Under the pieces are notes generated by a model, which had not been told where the DNA came from, ran no database searches, and saw only the letters and a list, made by a program, of their open reading frames with translations. From positions 434,001 to 498,000 of the forward strand of contig NZ_JAKWJQ010000003.1 in NCBI RefSeq assembly GCF_022761015.1: a DNA stretch of 64,000 nt. Direction: 5' to 3'. The translations under genes were made by a program, and so were the position numbers. This DNA comes from Humibacter sp. RRB41. Its GTDB lineage: Bacteria; Actinomycetota; Actinomycetes; Actinomycetales; Microbacteriaceae. This document shows positions 25,201 to 34,293 of the stretch, piece after piece (within the stretch, counting starts at the first letter, position 1; the number at the start of each line of letters is the position of its first letter).

Positions 25201-26322
25201 ATGTTTGACTCGATCGATGAGGTCTCACCGGTGAACGACGAGCCGGTCATGGCGGATGCGTTGCGCCTCGTGCGTGGACGCCACGGCGCGACCCGGCTGC
25301 TCGTCGTCCGAGACGGACAGCGCTATCTCGACGAACGCTCCGGTTGCGAGCCGAACTCGCTGTTCTGGATGTTCTCGGCGGGCAAACCGTTCATCGCCGT
25401 GCTCGTGCACCGGCTCGCCGAGCAGGGCAGGATCGCGCTCGATGCACCGGTCGCCGCATACTGGCCGGAATTCGCACGCTTCGGCAAGGGGGACGTGACG
25501 GTTCGGCGTGTGCTGCAGCATCGATCCGGCATGGCGGTCGCGACCACCACGCTGGGCGATGCGTTGGCCATGACGCACTGGAACCACAGCGTGCATCGCA
25601 TCGAACGGGCGAAGCTGCGCTGGCCCGTCGGCACGGTGCCCGCGTATCAATACCTGGCGTTCGGCTTCATCCTCGGAGAGCTCGTCGAACGTGCCACAGG
25701 GATGCCCGTTGCCGACGCACTGCGCACGGAACTGCTCGATCCGCTCGGACTCCACGACACATACCTCGGTGTTCCAGAGCCAGAGCTCTACCGATGCGTG
25801 CCCATCAGGGGCACCACGCCGGTAGGGCGGGTCGCCGCCGTCGATCTCAACCGGCGAAGCGTGCGGCGTGCGGTCATTCCGGCTGCAGGCATCTCGACGA
25901 CGGCCGAGGATGTCGCCAGGTTCTACGGCATGCTGCTGGGCGGCGGCACGATCGGTGGCACGCGCATCCTGTCACCCGACACCGTGACGCGCATGCTGCG
26001 TCCTTCGAGCAACGGCGAGCTCGACAGGTATGCGAAAGCCCCGGTGCGGTGGTCGGAAGGATTCCAGCTCGGTGGCGCCCGCCACGCAGCGGGGTTCATC
26101 AGCCCGCTCGGCGAACTGAGCAGCAAGCAGGCGTTCGGCCACAACGGCAGCAACTGCTGCGTGGCCTGGGCGGATCCCACCCGCGCGCTGGTCTTCGTGC
26201 ATCTGACCAGCAGGCTGGGCGAGGGCCTCGACGCGATCGGCCACCACTCCGCGGTAGCCGACGCGGTGATCGCCGCGTGCGACGCGGCCGACGTGGCATC
26301 CGACATCGGTGCCGACGGCTGA
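25201..26322 (+). CDS. Serine hydrolase of the beta-lactamase/esterase family
   Basis: A 373-residue protein of the class C beta-lactamase-like fold. The nucleophile motif SxxK is FSAGKPF (Ser59, Lys62); the Tyr motif appears as YQYLAFG (about residue 150); FGHNGSN near residue 310 stands for the KTG/HxG box. No signal peptide, so it probably acts in the cytoplasm as an esterase or peptidase rather than as a resistance enzyme. ATG 25201 has GAGGA upstream; ATG 25156, directly after the previous stop, is possible. Confidence 0.8.
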   Translation: MFDSIDEVSPVNDEPVMADALRLVRGRHGATRLLVVRDGQRYLDERSGCEPNSLFWMFSAGKPFIAVLVHRLAEQGRIALDAPVAAYWPEFARFGKGDVTVRRVLQHRSGMAVATTTLGDALAMTHWNHSVHRIERAKLRWPVGTVPAYQYLAFGFILGELVERATGMPVADALRTELLDPLGLHDTYLGVPEPELYRCVPIRGTTPVGRVAAVDLNRRSVRRAVIPAAGISTTAEDVARFYGMLLGGGTIGGTRILSPDTVTRMLRPSSNGELDRYAKAPVRWSEGFQLGGARHAAGFISPLGELSSKQAFGHNGSNCCVAWADPTRALVFVHLTSRLGEGLDAIGHHSAVADAVIAACDAADVASDIGADG

Positions 26323-26380
26323 GCCACCTGTCCGCTTCCCGAGCGGCGGGCTTCGCCTCGCTCAGGAACCTCGAGGTCAC

Positions 26381-27325
26381 CTACAGTGCAGGCAGCAGCT
26401 CTGCGCGGTGCACCAGCGCGGCGGCTCCGATCAGCGGACCCTCGCCGGAGAGACCGGACGGCACGATGCGCACCTTGCGCACGAAGCCGAAGTAGTGCCC
26501 GTCGAGCACCTCGCGAATGTCGTCGAACAGATCAGGGGTCGCCTGCGAGAACCCGCCGCCGATGGCGACCAGTTCGAGGTCGAGCAAAGCCGTGGCACTC
26601 GCGATCGCCGCTCCGACGGCGTGCCCGGTGCGTTGGATGGCGTCGTGCGCGATCGGGTCGCCTGCGGCGTACGCAGCGGCGAGGTCCTCGCCGCTCGAGC
26701 CTGTGAAGCCCTGCCTGCGTGCCCATGCGACGGTGTGCGGTCCGCTGGCGATCGCCTCGAGCGACGTCGCCTTGCCGAAGGTGTCCTCGCCCTGGAAGCC
26801 CGCGACGTCGACGTGCCCGATGTGACCGGCGTTGCCGGTCGGGCCTGTCACCACGCGGCCGCCGACGATCAGCCCGCCGCCGATGCCGGTGGAGATCACC
26901 ATGCCCATCACGTTGTCGACGCCCTGTGCTGCACCCACCCAGTGCTCGGCCATCGTGATCGCGACCCCGTCCATCTCGAGTGCGACCGGGATGTCGACGC
27001 CACGCTGCTCGAGCACGTTCTGCGCGAAGCCGCGCAGGTCGAAGTCGCGCCACGCCGGAACGTTCAACGGCGAGACGAGGCCACGCGAGCGGTCGATGGG
27101 GCCGGCGCACCCGATGCCGACGCCGGCGAGCTCGGTTTCGCCTGAGGCGGCCAGAGCGCTCTCGATGACCTCGCGAACGGATGCCTGCAACGCTTCGCTC
27201 GTCGCCTCGCGTCCTGTCGGTGCGCGATGACGCGACCCTGGCACCACCTCGCCCTCATCGGTCACGAGCGCGGATTCGACCTTGGTGCCGCCGAAGTCGA
27301 CGGCGAGAACGAGGGGCGGGGTCAT
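26381..27325 (-). CDS. ROK-family sugar kinase-like protein
   Basis: A 314-residue protein with the ROK ATP-site start VLAVDFGGTKVESALV and the GISTGIGGG-like segment MVISTGIGGGLIVGGRVV. The usual catalytic stretch LENDANAAALAE is here LEMDGVAITMAE: the Asp is kept, the preceding Asn is Met. GHIGHVDV keeps the zinc His, but the zinc Cys residues (CxCGxxGC) are replaced in GEDTFGKATSLEAIASG. It may be a glucokinase or N-acylhexosamine kinase, or a non-canonical member. ATG lies 6 nt after a TACCCT box. Confidence 0.75.
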   Translation of the reverse strand: MTPPLVLAVDFGGTKVESALVTDEGEVVPGSRHRAPTGREATSEALQASVREVIESALAASGETELAGVGIGCAGPIDRSRGLVSPLNVPAWRDFDLRGFAQNVLEQRGVDIPVALEMDGVAITMAEHWVGAAQGVDNVMGMVISTGIGGGLIVGGRVVTGPTGNAGHIGHVDVAGFQGEDTFGKATSLEAIASGPHTVAWARRQGFTGSSGEDLAAAYAAGDPIAHDAIQRTGHAVGAAIASATALLDLELVAIGGGFSQATPDLFDDIREVLDGHYFGFVRKVRIVPSGLSGEGPLIGAAALVHRAELLPAL

Positions 27326-27331
27326 GGTTCA

Positions 27332-27337
27332 AGGGTA
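27332..27337 (-). promoter_or_regulatory. -10 box of the ROK gene
   Basis: TACCCT on the minus strand, 6 nt before ATG 27325. Confidence 0.45.
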
Positions 27338-27383
27338 GGGGAGCGGAGAGGGCTGTCCGCGCACGTCATGACGCGCAACGACC

Positions 27384-27412
27384 CACCGGGAAGGCCGTCG
27401 GCGGGCCTGGTG
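27384..27412 (-). terminator. Hairpin after the MFS_3-type gene
   Basis: CACC (27384-27387) and AGGCC (27392-27396) pair with GGCCT (27404-27408) and GGTG (27409-27412), starting 2 nt after the stop of the leftward MFS gene. No T-run. Confidence 0.35.
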
Positions 27413-27413
27413 A

Positions 27414-28745
27414 TCAGTCGCGCGAGACCACGGCGAGTGACGGCATCCTGCCGCGCCTGCACACCGTCACGCGGAGGTGCGCTCGCCGCATCACGAGCAG
27501 CGCGAGCGCGATCGCCGTCGCGAGCGGCACGATGCCGGAGACGGCGAGGCCCCATGCCGGGCCGTAGCGCTCGACGATCCAGCCCATCACAGGGCCGCCG
27601 ATGGCCTGCCCACCCAGCTGCACCATGATGTAGAGGGCCATCACCCGCCCGCGGATGCCGAGGTTGGTCGACATCTGCACCAGAGAGTTCGCACTGGTCA
27701 GAAACAGCAGGCTCGCTGCGCCGCTGGCTGCGATGAGCACGCCGAACACGACGATGTCGGGGGAGAGAGCCGCGCTCGCCTGCACGACTCCGAGCAGGGC
27801 GGCTCCGCCGATGACGAGCCGAAGGCTGACGCCGAGCCTGCGTGTGGAGAGCACGGCACCGGTGAGGGCGCCGACCGCGACGAGCGCGTTGAAGAACCCG
27901 TAACCGGCAGAGCCGACCTTGAAGACGTCGTTCGCGTAGGCGGCCAGCAGCACGGGCATCGTGTACGCGAACATGGCGACAGCGCCGAGAGTGATGATCG
28001 TGAAGAGGATGGCCGGCTTGTGCGCCGCGTAGCGCAATCCCTCGGCGAGTTGCCCCTTGCCGCGTGGAGCCATGGGCGCAGGCAGCAGCGCCTTGGTGTT
28101 CATGAATCCCAGTGCGCAGACCACGACGATGCACGCGGCCGAGTTGATGGCGAACGCCCACCCACTGCCGACGGCGGTGATCGCGATGCCGCCGACCGCC
28201 GGCCCGATCAGGGCACCGAGCTGGAAGGTGGAGGAGTTCAGGCTGATCGCGTTGCGCAAGAGACGCGGTCCGACGATCTCGTTGACGAAGACCTGTCGTG
28301 CCGGGTTGTCGACGACGGTCACGAAGCCGCCGATGAACGCCAGCGCCCAGATGTGCCACACCTGCACCGTGCCGGTGAGGATGAGCACGGCCAGCACCGC
28401 GGCGAGCAGAGCGGCAGTGCTCTGCGTCAGCATGAGGAGCATCCGCTTCGAGTAGCGGTCGGCGATCACACCGCCGAGCAGGCCGAAGATGAGCATCGGC
28501 GCGAACTGCATCGCAACGGTGACTCCGACGGCGGCGACGCTGCCGGAAAGCTGCAGCACGAGCCAGTCCTGGGCGACGCGTTGCATGCCGAGCGCCGTGG
28601 TCGCGACGACCTGCGCTCCCGCGTAGAGGCGGTAGTTCGGAACCTTGAGCGATGCGAATGTCTCGCGCCACGGCGGGCGGGTGGCGAGCACGGGAACGGG
28701 AGCGGTGAGAAGAGATTCAGAGGAAGTCAGAGAGGACGATGTCAC
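27414..28745 (-). CDS. MFS transporter (MFS_3/EntS-like)
   Basis: A 443-residue permease. FASLKVPNYRLYAGAQVVAT at the start, GGVIADRYSKRMLL (motif A), NPARQVFVNEIVGP and NAISLNSSTFQLGALIGPAVGG (motif C) are typical of the EntS-like exporters. These move siderophores or drugs out of the cell; the substrate is unknown. The GTG at 28745 gives VTSSSLTSSES and lacks a clear ribosome site, so the exact start is uncertain. It is divergent from the lysR gene, which may regulate it. Confidence 0.78.
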   Translation of the reverse strand: MTSSSLTSSESLLTAPVPVLATRPPWRETFASLKVPNYRLYAGAQVVATTALGMQRVAQDWLVLQLSGSVAAVGVTVAMQFAPMLIFGLLGGVIADRYSKRMLLMLTQSTAALLAAVLAVLILTGTVQVWHIWALAFIGGFVTVVDNPARQVFVNEIVGPRLLRNAISLNSSTFQLGALIGPAVGGIAITAVGSGWAFAINSAACIVVVCALGFMNTKALLPAPMAPRGKGQLAEGLRYAAHKPAILFTIITLGAVAMFAYTMPVLLAAYANDVFKVGSAGYGFFNALVAVGALTGAVLSTRRLGVSLRLVIGGAALLGVVQASAALSPDIVVFGVLIAASGAASLLFLTSANSLVQMSTNLGIRGRVMALYIMVQLGGQAIGGPVMGWIVERYGPAWGLAVSGIVPLATAIALALLVMRRAHLRVTVCRRGRMPSLAVVSRD

Positions 28746-28866
28746 GAAAGGTTCCGAGTGCGGTCAAGTTACGAACGTGTGGAAATAACGCTAGCCTCGG
28801 ACCATTCATTCCGCGAACTTATCGCACCTATAACTCCCATTGCGTTTGTGAATGTAGGCTTGCACC
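28746..28866. promoter_or_regulatory. Divergent promoter region between MFS and LysR genes
   Basis: 121 bp, noticeably AT-richer than its surroundings. It holds a TTGACC-like -35 on the minus strand near 28763-28768 and the inverted pair CATTCA/TGAATG bracketing about 40 bp. LysR regulators typically bind such divergent regions; no exact T-N11-A box was fixed. Confidence 0.3.
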
Positions 28867-29712
28867 GTGTTCGATCCCGACCTTCTCGCCACGTTCCTCG
28901 CGGTCGCCGAAACCGGTAGCTTCACCCGTGCCGCCGAACGGCTCGGCCTCAGCCAGCCCACTGTCAGCCAGCATGTGCAGCGGCTCGAGAAGGCGGCGAA
29001 GCGCACCCTGATCGATCGTGACACCCGGCAGGTGCGGTTGACCGATAACGGCGACGCGATGGCCGGCTTCGCCCGCAGCATCCTCGCGGCGCACGCGGCG
29101 GCCGACAGCTACTTCAGCGGCACGGCGATGCGCGGGAGGCTCAGGTTCGGCGCGGCCGACGATCTGGCGATCACACAGCTGCCGAGCATCTTGAGGGACT
29201 TCCGCCAGGCGTACCCGCAGATCAATCTCGAGCTGACGGTCGGACAGTCGACGCCCCTGTACCGCAAGCTCAAGGCCGGTCAGCTCGACCTCATCTTCAT
29301 CAAGCAGAACTCCGGATCGGCGGAGGGCGATCGGGTCAGCACCGACTCCATGGTGTGGATGGGGCTCGACAAGACCGAGCTGGCCCCGAACGATCCGGTG
29401 CCGCTGATCGCCTACCAAGACCCGAGCCTCAGCCGTCAGCTTGCGATCGATGCCCTGGAATCAGCAGGACGGGTGTGGCGCATCACGTGCAACACGCGAG
29501 AAGTCAACGGGGTGCTGGCTGCCGTGCGTGCCGGTCTCGGTGTGGCGCCGTTCCCGCGCACGCTCATCCCGGCCGATCTCGTGAAGGTCACGAATCGCCT
29601 CGGGCTGCCCGAGCTCGGCGAGGTCGAGTTCAGTCTGCTGTCCAACCCCCGTGCCGCCGCAGACCCCGTAGCAGCACTCACCAGAGCGATCATGGGCCGA
29701 ACGCTCCATTAG
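28867..29712 (+). CDS. LysR-family transcriptional regulator
   Basis: A 281-residue regulator. The N-terminal winged helix-turn-helix is FLAVAETGSFTRAAERLGLS followed by QPTVSQHVQRLEK; the rest is the two-lobed effector domain (RLRFGAADDLAITQLPSILR, LIFIKQNSG). GTG start. It is divergent from an MFS exporter, a common target arrangement. Its stop codon overlaps the start of a strong inverted repeat that probably terminates the transcript. Confidence 0.85.
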   Translation: MFDPDLLATFLAVAETGSFTRAAERLGLSQPTVSQHVQRLEKAAKRTLIDRDTRQVRLTDNGDAMAGFARSILAAHAAADSYFSGTAMRGRLRFGAADDLAITQLPSILRDFRQAYPQINLELTVGQSTPLYRKLKAGQLDLIFIKQNSGSAEGDRVSTDSMVWMGLDKTELAPNDPVPLIAYQDPSLSRQLAIDALESAGRVWRITCNTREVNGVLAAVRAGLGVAPFPRTLIPADLVKVTNRLGLPELGEVEFSLLSNPRAAADPVAALTRAIMGRTLH

Positions 29713-29760
29713 GCACGCCCGGCAGCGTCATGTGGCTCGCCCGTCCCCGCCGGGCGTGCC
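29712..29760 (+). terminator. Inverted repeat at the end of the lysR gene
   Basis: Perfect 12-bp arms, GGCACGCCCGGC (29712-29723) and GCCGGGCGTGCC (29749-29760), with a 25-nt loop. The first base belongs to the TAG stop codon. No T-run follows. Confidence 0.5.
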
Positions 29761-29880
29761 GCGCTTGGCTGGAGGACGGTCGCGTTCGGAGGCGTACGCG
29801 CCGCCGCCTTGTGGAGCGTGTCGTGGGCCGGTCGGGTACTCGAACTCAGGCGCGCAGATGAGCGGATGCTCGACCCTGTA

Positions 29881-29909
29881 TTGCTCAAAAGTGGGCGCCT
29901 TTCTATTCT
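29881..29909 (+). promoter_or_regulatory. Promoter of the deoC operon
   Basis: TTGCTC (29881-29886), a 17-bp spacer and TATTCT (29904-29909). ATG 29920 follows with GGAAGG, so the transcript has almost no leader. The spacer AAAAGTGGGCGCCTTT is partly symmetrical and may hold the SorC operator. Confidence 0.5.
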
Positions 29910-29919
29910 GGAAGGCGTC

Positions 29920-30906
29920 ATGAACTCCTCAGATGAACTGCTCGCAGTGCGCGCCGCCGAGCTCTACTACGACGAGGGACGCACCCAAGACGAGATCGGC
30001 GCCGCGCTTCATATCACGCGGTGGAAAGTCGGCAGACTGCTCGCACAGGCGCGCGCGGCCGGGATCGTCCGTATCGAGATCGTGCATCCGCGCGCCCGTC
30101 GTGTGCTCGCCGAACAGGCTGTGAAGAAGAGGTTCGGTCTCAAGGACATCGTCGTCGCGTCGTCGGCAGGGGTGTCTTCGCCCGAGGAACTCCAGCGCCG
30201 CGTCGCGCAGGCCGCCGCCGACTATCTGACGGCACTACGTCCCGCTCCGCAGACTCTCGGCGTCAGCTGGGGTAGAACCCTGCACGACGTTGCCGCGTGC
30301 CTGCCGCGCGGCTGGGCGCACGGCGTCGGGGTCGTGCAGATCAACGGCGGCCTGAGCCTCACCAAGTACGGTGACACGGCGTCTGCCACGGCTCTCGTGA
30401 TGGCGCAGAAGGCGGCCGGCTCAGCGCATGTGCTGCCCATTCCCGCGATCCTCGAGCACACGGCGACCAAGCGCAGCATTGAGCGCGACCGCGCCATCGC
30501 CGGCGTGCTCGATCGAGCAGCGCACGCCGAGGCGTACCTGTTCAGCGCTGGCGTCGCCGGCGCCGACTCCGCGCTCGTGCACAGCGGCTACCTGACGCCC
30601 TCCGACGTCGAGACCCTGGTCTGCAAGGGTGCCGTCGGCGATGTGGTCGGGCGCTTCATCGGCGCAGACGGGGCACCTGTCGACGCCGAACTGGATTCGA
30701 GGACCGTCGGGTTGTCACTCGAGAGGCTGAAGGCATCCGAGACCGCCATCGCCGTCGTCGCAGGCGACGGCAAGCACGAAGTCGCGAGAGCGCTGGTCAC
30801 CAATTCGCTCTGCACAGTGCTCATCACCGACGACCAGACCGCAGCCGCACTGCTCGACGACCCGGTGGCCGCCGCGGGGGCCGCATTCACCGAAGAGGCA
30901 TCATGA
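29920..30906 (+). CDS. SorC/DeoR-type sugar-binding transcriptional regulator
   Basis: A 328-residue regulator with an N-terminal helix-turn-helix (GRTQDEIGAALHITRWKVGR) and a C-terminal SorC sugar-phosphate-binding domain (LGVSWGRTL, VVQINGGL, LFSAGVAGADSALVHSGYL). B. subtilis DeoR, which controls deoxyribonucleoside use and senses deoxyribose-5-phosphate, has this architecture. The stop overlaps the ATG of deoC, so the regulator is the first gene of the operon and likely autoregulated. Deoxyribose-5-phosphate is the inferred inducer. Confidence 0.85.
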   Translation: MNSSDELLAVRAAELYYDEGRTQDEIGAALHITRWKVGRLLAQARAAGIVRIEIVHPRARRVLAEQAVKKRFGLKDIVVASSAGVSSPEELQRRVAQAAADYLTALRPAPQTLGVSWGRTLHDVAACLPRGWAHGVGVVQINGGLSLTKYGDTASATALVMAQKAAGSAHVLPIPAILEHTATKRSIERDRAIAGVLDRAAHAEAYLFSAGVAGADSALVHSGYLTPSDVETLVCKGAVGDVVGRFIGADGAPVDAELDSRTVGLSLERLKASETAIAVVAGDGKHEVARALVTNSLCTVLITDDQTAAALLDDPVAAAGAAFTEEAS

Positions 30907-31886
30907 CGCTCGATCTCGCCCGCACCGTCGTCGGCTCCGAACTCAGTGAGCGCAGCCTGCGCGCGTTCGCGCTCGGCCTTCCCGGCGTGGATGCCATCGG
31001 CCTGGAGCAGCGCGCCGCCTCGCTGGCCACCCGCTCGATCAAGACCACCTCGAAGCGCTGGGCGCTCGACACGATCATCTCGCTCATCGACCTCACAACG
31101 CTCGAGGGCGCTGACACCCCTGGAAAGGTGCGCTCCCTCGTCGCGAAGGCCGTGCTGCCCGATCCGTCGGATCCGACCTGCCCGCAAGTCGCGGCGGTGT
31201 GCGTGTACGGCGACCTGGCGCACGTCGCGGTCGAGGCCCTCGGCTCGAATCATGCGGGCGGTGGCGGCACGATCAATGTGGCGGCCGTCGCCACCGCGTT
31301 CCCGAGCGGCCGCGCCTCGCTGCGTGTCAAACTCGCCGACACGGCCGACGCCGTCGAAGCAGGCGCTGACGAGATCGACATGGTCATCGACCGTGGAGCC
31401 TTCCTCGCCGGACGTTACGGAGAGGTCTTCGACGAGATCGTCGCCGTGAAAGAGGCGTGCCGGCGCTCCGACGGCAGCAGTGCCCACCTCAAGGTGATCC
31501 TCGAAACCGGTGAGCTCGCCACGTATGACAACGTGCGACGGGCGTCGTGGCTCGCCATGCTCGCCGGCGCAGACTTCATCAAGACGTCGACGGGAAAGGT
31601 GTCGCCGGCGGCGACGCTGCCCGTCACGCTCCTCATGCTCGAGGCTGTGCGCGACTGGCACCGGCTGACGGGCGATCTCGTCGGCGTGAAGCCGGCAGGC
31701 GGCATCCGCTCCTCGAAGGATGCCGTCAGATACCTCGTGACCGTCGCCGAGACCGCGGGGGAGCGCTGGCTCGACCCGCGGCTGTTCCGCTTCGGCGCGT
31801 CGAGCCTGCTCAACGACGTGCTGCTTCAGCGGCAGAAGATCGAGACCGGGCATTACTCCGGCGCCGACTACGTGACCATCGATTGA
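30903..31886 (+). CDS. deoC: Deoxyribose-phosphate aldolase
   Basis: Splits 2-deoxyribose-5-phosphate into glyceraldehyde-3-phosphate and acetaldehyde. The 327-residue protein holds the Schiff-base motif ADFIKTSTGK near residue 225 and GVKPAGGIRSSKDA near residue 260, and an earlier LKVILETGEL. It is longer than E. coli DeoC (259 residues), with an extra N-terminal stretch of about 60 residues, as in eukaryotic and several actinobacterial forms. ATGA overlap with the regulator; the aldehyde dehydrogenase gene follows after 44 nt. Confidence 0.92.
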   Translation: MTLDLARTVVGSELSERSLRAFALGLPGVDAIGLEQRAASLATRSIKTTSKRWALDTIISLIDLTTLEGADTPGKVRSLVAKAVLPDPSDPTCPQVAAVCVYGDLAHVAVEALGSNHAGGGGTINVAAVATAFPSGRASLRVKLADTADAVEAGADEIDMVIDRGAFLAGRYGEVFDEIVAVKEACRRSDGSSAHLKVILETGELATYDNVRRASWLAMLAGADFIKTSTGKVSPAATLPVTLLMLEAVRDWHRLTGDLVGVKPAGGIRSSKDAVRYLVTVAETAGERWLDPRLFRFGASSLLNDVLLQRQKIETGHYSGADYVTID

Positions 31887-31930
31887 GCCGTGGCAGCGGA
31901 GCGAAGAACGACAAGCGATCAGGAGAACCG

Positions 31931-33436
31931 ATGACCTTCCTCGACTATGCGCCCGCACCGGAGTCGCGCTCGATCCTGAGTCTGCGCTCCTCGTACGGGC
32001 TCTTCATCGACGGTGAGTTCGTCGACGGGCACGGCGACGGCTTCCACACCGTCTCGCCTGCGAACGAGGAGGTGCTGGCCGAGATCTCGACGGCTGACGG
32101 CCATGACGTCGATCTCGCCGTTCAGGCCGCCCGCCGCGCGCACGACAAGGTCTGGTCGCGCATGAGCGGCGCCGACCGCGGCAAGTACCTGTTCCGCATC
32201 GCGCGGCTTGTCCAGGAGCGCGCGAGAGAGCTCGCCGTCGCCGAAAGCCTCGACAACGGCAAGCCGATCAAAGAGAGCCGTGACGTCGACGTGCCACTCG
32301 TCGCTGCATGGTTCTTCTATTACGCGGGATGGGCCGACAAACTCGACTACGCAGGCCTCGGCCCCGCGCCGCGCTCGCTCGGCGTCGCAGCCCAGGTCAT
32401 CCCGTGGAACTTTCCGCTTCTGATGCTGGCGTGGAAGATCGCCCCCGCGCTCGCCGCCGGCAACACCGTCGTGTTGAAGCCCGCGGAGACCACGTCGCTG
32501 ACGGCGCTGCTCTTCGCCGAGATCGTGCAGCAGGCAGGTCTCCCTTCCGGGGTCGTGAACATCGTCACGGGCGCGGGAGAGACCGGCAGGATGCTCGTGA
32601 ACCACCCCGACATCGACAAGGTCGCCTTCACCGGATCGACGGCGGTTGGCCGCGAGATCGCCCGCTCCGTCGCCGGAACGAGCAAGAAGGTCACACTCGA
32701 GCTCGGCGGCAAGGCGGCGAACATCGTCTTCGACGACGCACCCATCGACCAGGCGATCGAGGGGATCGTCAACGGCATCTTCTTCAACCAGGGGCACGTC
32801 TGCTGCGCCGGCAGTCGGCTGCTCGTTCAGGAGAACGTGCATGAAGAGGTGGTCGATCGGTTGAAGTCGCGACTGTCGACGCTCCGCATGGGCGATCCTC
32901 TCGACAAGAACACCGACATCGGTGCGATCAACTCGGCCGAGCAGCTGCAGCGCATCCGCGAGCTCAGCGACATCGGCGAGGCGGAAGGAGCAGACCGCTG
33001 GAGCGCGGACTGCGTCATTCCCGACAACGGCTTCTGGTTCGCGCCCACCATCTTCGACAACGTGTCGACGTCGAGCCGCATCGCCAGAGAAGAGATCTTC
33101 GGACCGGTGCTCTCGGTTCTCACGTTCCGCACCCCTGCCGAGGCAATCGCCAAGGCGAACAACACCCCGTACGGCCTCTCCGCCGGCATCTGGACCGACA
33201 AGGGCAGTCGCATGCTCGCCGTCGCCGACAAGCTGCGCGCCGGCGTGATCTGGGCGAACACGTTCAACAGGTTCGACCCAGCGTCGCCGTTCGGCGGCTA
33301 CAAGGAGTCGGGCTACGGGCGGGAGGGCGGCAGGCACGGCCTCGCCGCGTATCTGGCGCCTCAGTCGGCCGCAGCGATTACTGCCAGTGCCGCCGCACCG
33401 AAGACCACTCGGGTGAAGAAGGGATCAGCCAAGTGA
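31931..33436 (+). CDS. Aldehyde dehydrogenase of the deoC operon
   Basis: A 501-residue NAD(P)-dependent aldehyde dehydrogenase. IPWNFPLLMLAWKIAPALAAGN, FTGSTAVGREI, LELGGKAAN (catalytic Glu near residue 257) and NQGHVCCAGSR (catalytic Cys near 291) are all present. Position after deoC suggests it oxidises acetaldehyde to acetate. ATG follows AGGAGAACC. The C-terminus ends in a Lys-rich tail and its TGA overlaps the GTG of the next, shortened paralogue. Confidence 0.9.
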   Translation: MTFLDYAPAPESRSILSLRSSYGLFIDGEFVDGHGDGFHTVSPANEEVLAEISTADGHDVDLAVQAARRAHDKVWSRMSGADRGKYLFRIARLVQERARELAVAESLDNGKPIKESRDVDVPLVAAWFFYYAGWADKLDYAGLGPAPRSLGVAAQVIPWNFPLLMLAWKIAPALAAGNTVVLKPAETTSLTALLFAEIVQQAGLPSGVVNIVTGAGETGRMLVNHPDIDKVAFTGSTAVGREIARSVAGTSKKVTLELGGKAANIVFDDAPIDQAIEGIVNGIFFNQGHVCCAGSRLLVQENVHEEVVDRLKSRLSTLRMGDPLDKNTDIGAINSAEQLQRIRELSDIGEAEGADRWSADCVIPDNGFWFAPTIFDNVSTSSRIAREEIFGPVLSVLTFRTPAEAIAKANNTPYGLSAGIWTDKGSRMLAVADKLRAGVIWANTFNRFDPASPFGGYKESGYGREGGRHGLAAYLAPQSAAAITASAAAPKTTRVKKGSAK

Positions 33437-34293
33437 CGAGGCTCGCGGTGCCCAAGACCTACAAGCTGTTCATCGGCGGCGCGTTCCCGCGCAGTGAATC
33501 CGGTCGCACCTACGAAGTGCTCGGGGCGAACGGCGACTTCCTCGCCAACGCCGCGAAGGCATCCCGTAAGGATGCCAGGGATGCCGTCGTCGCAGCTCGC
33601 AAGGCCGTCTCCGGTTGGTCGGGCGCGACCGCATACAACCGCGGTCAGGTGCTGTATCGCGTTGCGGAACTGCTCGAGGGCAGGCGTGCTCAGTTCGTCG
33701 ACGAGGTGCAGGCATCAGAGGGGCTGAGCAGGCGGGACGCCGAGGCGCAGGTCGACGAGGCAGTGGACACCTGGGTCTGGTACGCGGGCTGGGCCGACAA
33801 GTTCGTACAGGTGGCAGGCAACGCCAATCCGGTGGCCGGCCCGTACTTCAACCTCTCCGTTCCGGAGCCCACCGGCGTGGTCGCCGTTGTCGCGCCGCAG
33901 GGCGCACTGTCTCTTCTCGGACTCGTAGCGGTCGTCGCTCCCGCGTTGGTGACCGGGAACGCCGTGGTGGCGATCGCGGACGAGCGGCATCCGCTCTCGG
34001 CGATCTCGCTGACCGAGGTCCTGGCGACGAGCGATCTGCCGGCAGGCGTCGTCAACGTGCTCACGGGTTCGGCGGCCGGGATCGCGCCGTGGCTCGCCTC
34101 GCATGCCGACGTCAACGCGCTCGATCTCGCCGGAGCCGCCGAGCTCGACTGGGTCGATCTGCAGATCGCCGCGGCCGACACCCTCAAGCGCGTTCTGCCG
34201 CCGGACGGGCGAGACGTCGCGACCCGTTCGCTCGAGCGCATCGGGGCGTTCACGGAGACGAAGACCGTCTGGCACACCAAGAGCATGCTGTAA
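33433..34293 (+). CDS. Truncated aldehyde dehydrogenase (N-terminal half, no catalytic domain)
   Basis: A 286-residue protein that follows the aldehyde dehydrogenase fold (KLFIGGAFPRSESGRTYEV, WVWYAGWADKFVQVAGN, VVAVVAPQGALSLLGLVAVV, AGVVNVLTGSA) as far as the last strand of the nucleotide-binding domain. The catalytic domain with ELGGK and the Cys is missing, and the protein jumps to a short tail (RIGAFTETKTVWHTK) that resembles the extreme C-terminus of full enzymes. The frame is intact and the GTG overlaps the previous stop, so it looks maintained rather than dead. It may assemble with the full enzyme or organise acetaldehyde transfer. Confidence 0.75.
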   Translation: MTRLAVPKTYKLFIGGAFPRSESGRTYEVLGANGDFLANAAKASRKDARDAVVAARKAVSGWSGATAYNRGQVLYRVAELLEGRRAQFVDEVQASEGLSRRDAEAQVDEAVDTWVWYAGWADKFVQVAGNANPVAGPYFNLSVPEPTGVVAVVAPQGALSLLGLVAVVAPALVTGNAVVAIADERHPLSAISLTEVLATSDLPAGVVNVLTGSAAGIAPWLASHADVNALDLAGAAELDWVDLQIAAADTLKRVLPPDGRDVATRSLERIGAFTETKTVWHTKSML

